Positions 7,596-15,177 of a stretch of DNA of 64,000 nt are shown piece by piece (positions within the stretch are counted from its first letter, which is position 1; every line of letters begins with the position of its first letter). This DNA is from Nocardia yamanashiensis NBRC 100130. Its GTDB lineage: Bacteria; Actinomycetota; Actinomycetes; Mycobacteriales; Mycobacteriaceae. The stretch lies in NCBI RefSeq assembly GCF_001613325.1, contig NZ_BDCD01000029.1, positions 62,001 to 126,000 on the forward strand, read 5' to 3'. Position numbers and translations under genes: made by a program. Under the pieces are notes generated by a model. That model was not told the DNA's origin. It saw only the letters and a list, made by a program, of their open reading frames with translations, and made no database searches.

Positions 7596-10500
7596 TCAGT
7601 CGTGGTTCTGACGACGGAGCAGTTCGTTCACGCTGACCGTACGGCCCTCACCACCACGGTGTTTGCCCTCGTCATCGGTCTTCTCGGGCCGGCGGCGGGC
7701 CGAGCGCAGATCGGACATCCACTGCTCGATATTGCTGCTGCGCCCGCCCTGCGGAGCATCGTCCACGGAGTGATGCGTCGGATGATGCTCCGTCGCATCC
7801 CCTTCCACCGGCTCCTGAGCCGCGACCGGTTCCGTCTCGGGACTCGAATCCTGGCTCGCGATCGGCCGCGGCGCCGGATGCTGACCGCGGTTCGGCAGCG
7901 GGCTCGGGCCCGGCCGCGCCGCCTGGTTCGCGCTCTGACCTTGGCTCGGAGCCTGGTTCGAGCTCTGCTCCGGAACCGGGTTCGGTGCCGCTGCCGGGTT
8001 CGACGCCGGCACCTGGCTCTGCCCTTCGCCCGCAGGCGGATTCGGCTGATACAGCTGCGCGCGCGTCGCCGGATGCGGCGGCACCTTCATCGACGGCGGC
8101 GGCAGCACGCGCTCCGCACCGATCGGCTTCGGGGCGTCGGATTCGGCCGAATCCTGTTGCGGCGCGGGCGGCTGCGAGATCGACGGCAGCGGCTTCGGGT
8201 GTCCGGTCGCACCGCTGTTCGGACGGATGGACGGCTTGCCGGTCCCGGGCGGAGTTCCGAGCAGCGAAACCGGCCCACTCGGCGGCGTCGCCGGTCCGCC
8301 GGGTGGCGTCGGCTGGTTCGCCTCCGGCGCGAACGCCCCATCGCCACCGCGTACGGTCGCCGCATCCGGACCGTTCTCCGCCGGGCGTACCGAGCCACCG
8401 GGCGTCCCGAGTCCGGACGGCGTGAACGCCCCGTCGTCCGCACGATCCCGGCCACCGGCAGCGCCGGTCGCGGAACCGAAACCACTCGCCTCGCTCGGCG
8501 CGGAGCCGAAGCCCGTCGTACCGCCGCCGGCGGACCCGAAGCCACTGGCACCGCTCGGTGCCGCACCGAATCCGCCTGGCGCGGACCCGAAGCCGCTCGC
8601 ACTGCTACTCGCGGAGCCGAAGCCCGTGCCCGCCGAATCATCCCCGGCGGAACCGAAGCTCTTGGTCGCCGAATCGCCTGCGGTGGAGCCGAAGCCGCTC
8701 TTGCGTTCGGGATCGGCCGGGGCGGAGACGTTTTCGGGCTTGGGCGGGGTGGTCGACGAGATCACCGGGATGGTCGGCGCCGCGTCGGCGATGCGCTGGG
8801 TGGGCGCTTCGCTGTCCACGGTGCGGACCGGGCGCGGTTTGCGGGCCGGGCGGGCCGGGGTGGAACCGTCGGCCAGCATCGGGATCTGCATGGTGACCGG
8901 GTCGGTGACCGGGGTGGTCTTGACCAGGTCGACGACCTCTTCGTTGCCGGGGCGTTCGTCATCGAGGATGGGCTCGCCGAGCCCGATCTTCTGCTGGATC
9001 TTCTTCATCCAGGCCGGCGCCCACCAGCAGTCGTCGCCGAGCAGCTTCATGGTGGCGGGCACCAGCAGCATGCGCAGCACGGTCGCGTCGATGAACAGCG
9101 CCGCCACCATGCCGTAGGCGATGTACTGCATCATCACCAGATCGGAGAAGGCGAACGCACCCGTGACGACGAGCAGGATCAAAGCGGCCGCGGTGATGAT
9201 CCGCCCGGTCTGGGCGGTTCCCGCGCGCACCGCCTCGGTGGTGCTCGCGCCCTGGGTGCGCGCTTCGACCATGCGGGACAACAGGAATACCTCGTAGTCC
9301 ACGGATAGGCCGTAGATGATCGCGATGATCAGCACCAGCACCGGCGCGGTGATCGGCTGCGGCGTGAAGTTCAGCAGCGACGCCCCGTGCCCGTCGATGA
9401 AGATCCAGGTCAGGATGCCGAGCGTGGAGCCGAGGCCGAGCGCGCTCATGAGCGCGGCCTTCAACGGCAGCACCAGCGAACCGAAGGTCAGGAACATCAG
9501 GATGGTGGTGACCAGCAGAACGATGCCGATCATCCACGGCATGCGATCGAGCAGCGTGTCGAGGCTGTCCATCTGCATGGCCGGCTGACCGGTGACCAGC
9601 ACCTCCGCGCCGTCCGGTACCTCCATCGACCGCAGATAGTCGATGGTCGCCTCCGGATGCGCGCTGTCCTCGACGGTCGCGTCGGAGACCCACACGTTGG
9701 AACCGTTCGGCGGCTTGGCCGGAATGCCGAACTGCGCGTTCTTCACCAGCCCCGGAGCCTGATTTGCCTCGGTGAGGATGGGCCCGATATCGCGCGAATT
9801 GTCGGTGATGATGACCAGCTGCACCGGATCGGACTTGCGCAGCGGGAACGTCTCGTCGAAGTGCTGCTGCGCCAGGCGCACCGGATTGTCCGGCGGCAGA
9901 TAGGTTTCCGAGATACCGCCGAACTGCAGGTTCTTCACCGGAATGATGAGCAGCAACAGCCCGATGGTGAGCGGGATCGCGACCTTGAGCGGATGCTTCA
10001 TCACCCACGCGGTGAGCTTGCCCCAGAATCCGGCCTCGACCTCTTCGGCCGTCTTGGTCTTGCGAATCCACTTGAGGCTCAGGCTGTCCACGCGCGGACC
10101 GAGAATCGCCAGCAGGGCCGGCAGCACGGTCAGCGAGGTGATCATGGCCAGCAGCACCGCGGCGATGGTGCCGTAGGCGACGGACTTGAGGAAGCCCTGC
10201 GGGAACAGCAGCATGCCCGCACTGGCCGCGATGATCATGGTGGCCGAGGAGCTCACCGTGCGCCCGGCGGTCATCACCGACCGGCGTACGGCGGCTTTCG
10301 TGTCATAGCCTTCCGCCAATTCCTCACGGAACCGGCTGACTATGAACAGGCCGTAGTCGATGGCCAGACCCAAGCCGATCATCGACACCACGGCCGAGAC
10401 GAACGAGTTCACCTCGGTGTACTTGGTCAGCGCCATGATCATGCCGTTGGCGGCGATGATGGTCAGACCGCCGATGATCAAAGGCAGTGCGGCGGCCACG

Positions 10501-11114
10501 ATTCCGCCGAAGATGAAGAACAGCAGCACCGCCACGGCGGGCAGCGCGATCAGCTCCATGCGCTTGACGTCGCTGGCGATGGTGTTGTTCAGCGTGTACG
10601 CGACCGGTTGCAGACCACCGACCTCGACTTTCACGCCCGGAATGGCGAAGGCGTTCTGGACCGCGCCATACGCCGCCAGCATTTCGGTGTCGTTATTGCC
10701 GTTGAGCGCGACCGTCGCGAACGCGCTCTTGCGATCGGGGCTGACCGCCTGCGCGACCTGCTGACCCGTCTCGGTCTTCCACGGCGCGACATTGACCTTG
10801 GTGATCTGCGGGTAGTTCTTCGGCAGCGAGTTGAGGCTGTCGATGATCTTCTGATTCCACGCCGGATCATCCACGGTCTGCCCGTCGGGTGCGGTGTACA
10901 GCAGCACCACGTCACTGTTGTGGTCGCGGGTGTACACCGAATCCTTGAGCACCGCAGCCTGTGTCGACTCCGAATTCGGATCGAACCATCCGCTGGAGCT
11001 GAGGTGGTTTTCTACTCCCAGCCCGAAATATCCGAGTGAGAGCAAAGCAGCCACCGTCACCCCCAAGACGGTGTAGCGCAGCTTGTAGACCAGGTCGCCC
11101 CAGCGGGTGAACAC
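7596..11114 (-). CDS. mmpL3: MmpL3-type RND transporter, trehalose monomycolate exporter
   Basis: A 1172-residue RND-superfamily transporter that in mycobacteria moves trehalose monomycolate across the inner membrane using proton motive force. The first helix is at about residues 14-34, the first periplasmic domain at 35-185, helices at 186-390, the second periplasmic domain at 395-525 and helices to about 690. The two proton-relay Asp-Tyr pairs are present (Asp253-Tyr254 in LAIDYG, Asp606-Tyr607 in LSVDYE). The C-terminal cytoplasmic tail (about 715-1172) is far longer than in the 944-residue M. tuberculosis protein and carries FGSA-type repeats. GTG 11114 was chosen because AAGGAG precedes it and its G is the last base of the upstream TAG stop. 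It is the last gene of the trmB-NYN-mmpL3 unit. Confidence 0.95.
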   Translation of the reverse strand: MFTRWGDLVYKLRYTVLGVTVAALLSLGYFGLGVENHLSSSGWFDPNSESTQAAVLKDSVYTRDHNSDVVLLYTAPDGQTVDDPAWNQKIIDSLNSLPKNYPQITKVNVAPWKTETGQQVAQAVSPDRKSAFATVALNGNNDTEMLAAYGAVQNAFAIPGVKVEVGGLQPVAYTLNNTIASDVKRMELIALPAVAVLLFFIFGGIVAAALPLIIGGLTIIAANGMIMALTKYTEVNSFVSAVVSMIGLGLAIDYGLFIVSRFREELAEGYDTKAAVRRSVMTAGRTVSSSATMIIAASAGMLLFPQGFLKSVAYGTIAAVLLAMITSLTVLPALLAILGPRVDSLSLKWIRKTKTAEEVEAGFWGKLTAWVMKHPLKVAIPLTIGLLLLIIPVKNLQFGGISETYLPPDNPVRLAQQHFDETFPLRKSDPVQLVIITDNSRDIGPILTEANQAPGLVKNAQFGIPAKPPNGSNVWVSDATVEDSAHPEATIDYLRSMEVPDGAEVLVTGQPAMQMDSLDTLLDRMPWMIGIVLLVTTILMFLTFGSLVLPLKAALMSALGLGSTLGILTWIFIDGHGASLLNFTPQPITAPVLVLIIAIIYGLSVDYEVFLLSRMVEARTQGASTTEAVRAGTAQTGRIITAAALILLVVTGAFAFSDLVMMQYIAYGMVAALFIDATVLRMLLVPATMKLLGDDCWWAPAWMKKIQQKIGLGEPILDDERPGNEEVVDLVKTTPVTDPVTMQIPMLADGSTPARPARKPRPVRTVDSEAPTQRIADAAPTIPVISSTTPPKPENVSAPADPERKSGFGSTAGDSATKSFGSAGDDSAGTGFGSASSSASGFGSAPGGFGAAPSGASGFGSAGGGTTGFGSAPSEASGFGSATGAAGGRDRADDGAFTPSGLGTPGGSVRPAENGPDAATVRGGDGAFAPEANQPTPPGGPATPPSGPVSLLGTPPGTGKPSIRPNSGATGHPKPLPSISQPPAPQQDSAESDAPKPIGAERVLPPPSMKVPPHPATRAQLYQPNPPAGEGQSQVPASNPAAAPNPVPEQSSNQAPSQGQSANQAARPGPSPLPNRGQHPAPRPIASQDSSPETEPVAAQEPVEGDATEHHPTHHSVDDAPQGGRSSNIEQWMSDLRSARRRPEKTDDEGKHRGGEGRTVSVNELLRRQNHD

Positions 11115-11863
11115 TAAGCGACTCCTTGAGCGGGGCGGGAGGTGAGCAGTGCCGACAGCGGCCGGAACGGCTGCAGCCATGCTCCCTCGTCGGGCAGCGA
11201 ATCGAGGCTCACCCTGGGCAGCGGTTCACGGAACACGCCCGGGATGTCCTCGAGATCGATGAACTCGAGAATATCCGACGTGACCGCCCAGCTCGCGTGC
11301 TCGCGGAATCCGAGCACCTGAACCGGGATACCCGTACTGGCGATCTCTTCGAGCGGTGCGCGGAATGCCTGCCCGTCGGCGGAGGCGACCATGATGCCGG
11401 CCAGCCCCGCGCCACGGCGGCGTAGCTCGATATGGGCCAGCATATCGTTGTCGACGTCGGAATCCTCGTCGATTTTGGGTTTTGCGAAGACGGCGTAGCC
11501 GACATTGCGCAGCGCTTCCACCCACGGCCGCACCACATCCGCGGTGCCGGGGGCGATATTGGTGAAAACGGTGGCTTCGGGTTCGACCCGGGTGACGCTG
11601 CCGACCGACAATTCGGCGGTGCGGGCCAGCAGCCAACGGCCGAGCGCGTCGAAACGCGGACGGTAGGCGGCGGTGGGGCGGCCGCCGAGGATGGCGCCGA
11701 GGCCCATATCGAGGTTCGGCGCATCCCAGACCAGCAGGACGCGGCGCACATCGGTATTGCTGCCGCCGAGGCTCGGAGTGCCCGTTAGTTCCGCCGACGA
11801 GGAGGTGCCGTGCATTATTTCGGCAACATCCGCGACCTCGCGGGCCATTTCACTGACGCTCAT
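11114..11863 (-). CDS. NYN domain protein (Rv0207c-like)
   Basis: A 249-residue protein with a NYN (PIN-like nuclease) domain at about 38-195. The conserved acidic residues are visible in VLLVWDAPNLDMGLG, DVDNDMLAHIE and VASADGQAF, consistent with a metal-dependent RNase fold. The ATG overlaps the TGA of trmB by 4 bases (ATGA), and its own TAG shares one base with the mmpL3 GTG, so all three are translationally coupled. The same trio occurs in mycobacteria. Nuclease activity is predicted from family and acidic residues only; the biological target is unknown. Confidence 0.88.
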   Translation of the reverse strand: MSVSEMAREVADVAEIMHGTSSSAELTGTPSLGGSNTDVRRVLLVWDAPNLDMGLGAILGGRPTAAYRPRFDALGRWLLARTAELSVGSVTRVEPEATVFTNIAPGTADVVRPWVEALRNVGYAVFAKPKIDEDSDVDNDMLAHIELRRRGAGLAGIMVASADGQAFRAPLEEIASTGIPVQVLGFREHASWAVTSDILEFIDLEDIPGVFREPLPRVSLDSLPDEGAWLQPFRPLSALLTSRPAQGVA

Positions 11864-12663
11864 GATTCGATCTTCCCCCAGATGAACTCGGTGATGGCGC
11901 TGCCCGCGCTGAGTCCTTTTCTTTCGAACTTGGTAATCGGACGTTCAAAACCGATCGGTGCGTTTTCGCGATAGGCCTCCGGATCGCCGCCGGTGGCTTC
12001 ATTCATGCCGATGAACTGGGATTCTCCCTTACCCACCTCGGCAATCCACTCCGCGTAATCGGCGTGGTCCGTGGCGACATGCAACACGCCGCCCGGCCGC
12101 AGCCGGCTCGCGATCAAAGACAGGGTGGCGGGCTGCAACAGCCGCCGCTTGTGATGACGCGCCTTCGGCCACGGGTCCGGGAAGAACACTCGGACACCCG
12201 TCAGCGATTCGGGAGCAATCATATTTTCCAGGACATCCACGGCATCGCCGCGCAGCAGCCGAATATTGTCGATGCCTTCGCGTTCCACCCGCTGAACCAG
12301 CTGGGCCAGGCCCGGCCGGTACACCTCGATGCCGATCAGATTGAACTGCGGCTCGGCCTGTGCCATGGCCGCCGTCGCCGTGCCGGTGCCGCAGCCGATC
12401 TCGATGATCAGCGGCGCCGACCGCCCGAACCAGGCGTCGGCATCCAGCTTGTCGTCCGACACGTCCCGGCCGATGACCGGCCACATCCGGTCCCAGGCCG
12501 CCTCCTGCGTCGCCGAGATGGCGCCGCGGCGGGAGCGGAAACTGGTGACCCGGGGGAAGAGCCGGTGCCCGGTCGGGTGATCGGCGTCACCGGCGGCGTC
12601 GGCGGACCCCGCCCCGGGAACTGGCTCGGCAGTGTGGTTCGCGGCGTCGTTCACGGCGTCCAT
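11860..12663 (-). CDS. trmB: tRNA (guanine-N7-)-methyltransferase
   Basis: A 267-residue SAM-dependent enzyme that forms m7G46 in tRNA variable loops. The SAM-binding motif is IIEIGCGTGTATAAM (about 86-100), the tRNA-binding and catalytic signature is FPDPWPKARHHKRR (161-174), and ATDHADYAEW lies further on, all typical of TrmB. ATG 12663 is the start; the first roughly 30 residues are a variable acidic extension and conserved sequence begins around RLFPRVTSFRSRRG. It is the first gene of the unit running through the NYN gene to mmpL3. Confidence 0.95.
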   Translation of the reverse strand: MDAVNDAANHTAEPVPGAGSADAAGDADHPTGHRLFPRVTSFRSRRGAISATQEAAWDRMWPVIGRDVSDDKLDADAWFGRSAPLIIEIGCGTGTATAAMAQAEPQFNLIGIEVYRPGLAQLVQRVEREGIDNIRLLRGDAVDVLENMIAPESLTGVRVFFPDPWPKARHHKRRLLQPATLSLIASRLRPGGVLHVATDHADYAEWIAEVGKGESQFIGMNEATGGDPEAYRENAPIGFERPITKFERKGLSAGSAITEFIWGKIES

Positions 12664-12722
12664 TGTCCAGTATTGGATGATTAGCGCAGCAATCGACCAC
12701 GCGATGCGGGATGCGCCTGCGG

Positions 12723-14213
12723 TCAGGCCGCCAGCTCCGTCGTCTCCCCGGGGACCTGCGCGGACGCCTGCCGCAGGGGGCGGCCGAGCGTGACTCGCAT
12801 TGCGGTAGTTGCCATTTCCACCATGCTGCGCCACTGGGCCGGAGCCAGTGCTACCGACCAGACAGTCTTGGTTGTGGGTTCTGTGAGAGTTTTGCCGGCG
12901 ATCCGATCGGCCAGCCAATCCAGGCTCAGCGGGGTCGACAGCGGCAGCAGCGAGAAGTGTTCGCTCAGCCGATCGCGCAGGTACCAGACCGCCGCGCCGC
13001 CCGCGCGATAGCGCTCCACCTGACCGTCGATGCCCGCGACCGGAATGACCTGATCGTTGACCGGCTGCACCACCAGCACCGGGCAGGCCGGGGTGGAATT
13101 GCCGAGGCGGATGTCGTCGAACATGGGCTCCAGCCGCGGCAGGATCTCCGCCAGCGGGCGCCGCAGGTAGTCGTCCATGCGCCGGCCGACCAGCAGCGGC
13201 AGCACCGCGATCGGGCCCATGCTCTGCGCGCGCTCCAGCAGCCGGTGGCCCGCCTCGGTGAGGTCCTCGCGCATCACCTCGGCCAGTTGCGGGTAGATCC
13301 GGCGCAGCGCGGCGATCACGATGGCCGGGAAACCCGCGAACAGGCCGCCGTCGAGACTCAGGAACACCTCGCGCGGATCGCCGACCGGCGCGCCCAGCAC
13401 CGCGCCCACGATATTCAGCTCCGGCGCGTATTCGGGGGCCATCTCCACCGCCCACGAACTGGCCATGCCGCCACCGGAATAACCCCAGACGGCGACCTTG
13501 GCGTCCGGGCGCAGGCTCAGCGGGGCGAAGCGCAGGGCGGCGCGCACGCCGTCCAGGGCGCGATAGCCGGGTTCGCGGGCGGCGCCGAAATTGCCGTGCG
13601 GCCCTTCGTGATCCGCGATGCTCACCGCCCACCCGCGGCGCAGGGCATTGGCCACCAGAATCCATTCCAGCTGGGTGATGGAGCCGGGCGCGAGCGCGCC
13701 GCGCCGCAGGGCATACGACGGCGCGCAGCGGTCGGTGACCGCGTCCATGGCGGACTGGAAGGCCAGCAGCGGCCGATCCGGGTCCGGCTCAGCGCCTTTC
13801 GGCAGCAGCACGGTGGTGATGGCCACCTCGGCGCGGCCGTTCAGGTCGGTGGAGCGGTACAGCAGCTGCCAGGCGGTGACGTGCTGCGGGACCACGCCGA
13901 ACAGCGCCACCTCCACTTCGCGGCTGCGCAGGACGGTGCCGGGCGCGTGCGCGGCGAAGCCGGCGGGAGCGCGCAGGAAGGGATCCAGGCTGGGCGGCAG
14001 CGGGCGCTCGTCACCGAATTCGCCGGCGGCGGCCGACCACGAGTCGTACTCCCGTCCGGCGTCCCGATTTCCGCGCACACTGTGCCCGATCGCGCTGAAG
14101 GCGATGCTGCCCGCCGTGCCGCGCACCGGCCGCACCGCTTCGGTGTGCTGTCCGGAACGGTATGCGGTGCTGTCCGCCTCCCCGTATCCGATGACGTCGG
14201 CATTGACGCTCAT
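12723..14213 (-). CDS. secretory-lipase-family hydrolase (PF03583-like)
   Basis: A 496-residue alpha/beta hydrolase of the lipase family found in many actinobacterial paralogues. The nucleophile is Ser246 in GYSGGG, the probable acid is Asp387 in VNDQVIP and the His is His419 in SEHFSL. No convincing signal peptide is seen despite the family name, so it may act inside the cell or leave by another route. ATG 14213 was chosen over an upstream in-frame codon because GGGAGG lies 5-6 bases before it. It lies upstream of trmB with a 59-base gap on the same strand. Confidence 0.85.
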   Translation of the reverse strand: MSVNADVIGYGEADSTAYRSGQHTEAVRPVRGTAGSIAFSAIGHSVRGNRDAGREYDSWSAAAGEFGDERPLPPSLDPFLRAPAGFAAHAPGTVLRSREVEVALFGVVPQHVTAWQLLYRSTDLNGRAEVAITTVLLPKGAEPDPDRPLLAFQSAMDAVTDRCAPSYALRRGALAPGSITQLEWILVANALRRGWAVSIADHEGPHGNFGAAREPGYRALDGVRAALRFAPLSLRPDAKVAVWGYSGGGMASSWAVEMAPEYAPELNIVGAVLGAPVGDPREVFLSLDGGLFAGFPAIVIAALRRIYPQLAEVMREDLTEAGHRLLERAQSMGPIAVLPLLVGRRMDDYLRRPLAEILPRLEPMFDDIRLGNSTPACPVLVVQPVNDQVIPVAGIDGQVERYRAGGAAVWYLRDRLSEHFSLLPLSTPLSLDWLADRIAGKTLTEPTTKTVWSVALAPAQWRSMVEMATTAMRVTLGRPLRQASAQVPGETTELAA

Positions 14214-14460
14214 CGCAACCTCCCTGCTCAGCTTGCGGGCAGGGCCGGACCGGATGGAGCCGAACGCTGACGCCGCGTATCGGCGCACTTGCCGACCGGA
14301 TCAAAACGGTAGGTGAATTCCGGGTACATGTGAAGAGCTGTTGCACCGAATTGTGCTGTCGCACAGGTGGACCGCGAACGCACAGTCACCACTCACATCC
14401 GGTGAGCTGACCTGCGGTCATGCCGAATCCGAATCTCCACCCACCCGCGTCCGCGACCAT

Positions 14461-14466
14461 TAGGCT
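14461..14466 (+). promoter_or_regulatory. -10 element, leaderless start of the P-loop gene
   Basis: TAGGCT ends 6 bases before GTG 14473. The rest of the intergenic stretch from 14214 has one small inverted GCAC/GTGC pair near 14345 and nothing else recognisable. Confidence 0.5.
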
Positions 14467-14472
14467 GCCGCT

Positions 14473-15171
14473 GTGCCGCCAGGGCGATCCCCGCGCATCC
14501 AGGTCACCGGCCGCGCCCGCGCGGGCAAAACCACCATCCGAACTGCACTGTCCCTCATCTCCGCCGAGGAAACGCCCGCGGTCGACCGGCCCGGGCAACC
14601 CAACCCGCCCCTCGACGCCGACCTGTTCCTCTATGTCCTCCCCGGCACCCTGCGACGCGCGGACCGAGACCTCCTGGAATCCCTCCCGCGCGCCCGCACC
14701 CTTGTCCTACTCAACAAGGCCGATTCCATCGGAATCCACTGCCGCGAGGCCGCCGTCGCCGCCGAAAACCATTCCGCCACACTGTCTCTCCCCGTTTACC
14801 CGATCATCGCCGACCTGGCCGCCCGCACCCGCGCGGGCATCCTCACCCCCGCCGACCTCCACACCCTGCGCACCCATCGCGACCACACCGACCCCGCCTT
14901 CACCCTCACCCCCGATCGCTTCACCCACCCCGCCATCGGCCCCGACGCGCCCGCCCGCCGCACCCTCCTCGACCGCTGGGGACTGCTCGCCATCACCTAC
15001 GCCCTGGCCGCCCTCCGCCACGCCCCGGCTCTCGATGCCCGCGCCCTGCTCCAGATCCTCCACTGCGCCAGCGGAATAGATCCCGTCCATCAGCACCTCC
15101 ACCGCCTCTACCAGGAGGTATCTCTCGAACTACGGGGTGAAGCAAGCCAACTGGGCGTGGAGAACGAATGA
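14473..15171 (+). CDS. P-loop GTPase-like protein, partner of a dynamin-like protein
   Basis: A 232-residue protein with a Walker A motif GRARAGKT (13-20) and an NKxD-type specificity motif NKAD (81-84) preceded by a hydrophobic strand, so it is probably a GTPase. Residues about 100-200 are Pro/Thr/His-rich and match no family I recognise. It is followed after 6 bases by the 643-residue gene at 15178, which looks like a dynamin-type GTPase domain that has lost its P-loop. The pair occupies the same place as Rv0209-Rv0210 between trmB and pckA in M. tuberculosis. Third positions are strongly C-rich, opposite to the next gene. Confidence 0.65.
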   Translation: MPPGRSPRIQVTGRARAGKTTIRTALSLISAEETPAVDRPGQPNPPLDADLFLYVLPGTLRRADRDLLESLPRARTLVLLNKADSIGIHCREAAVAAENHSATLSLPVYPIIADLAARTRAGILTPADLHTLRTHRDHTDPAFTLTPDRFTHPAIGPDAPARRTLLDRWGLLAITYALAALRHAPALDARALLQILHCASGIDPVHQHLHRLYQEVSLELRGEASQLGVENE

Positions 15172-15177
15172 GTATCG

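Noticed and set aside
8468..8693. Tandem-repeat DNA suspected as a non-coding repeat
   Set aside because: The period matches the FGSA amino-acid repeats in the mmpL3 tail and the frame is open throughout, so it is coding.
9387..11039. A 550-residue plus-strand open frame opposite mmpL3 (and another at 7584-9308)
   Set aside because: Rich in Arg/His/Gln/Gly with no recognisable domain. It is the expected antisense shadow of a high-GC gene; mmpL3 on the other strand has clear conserved motifs.
12711..14270. A 519-residue plus-strand open frame opposite the lipase gene
   Set aside because: Antisense shadow; the lipase on the minus strand has an intact Ser-Asp-His triad and a good ribosome-binding site.
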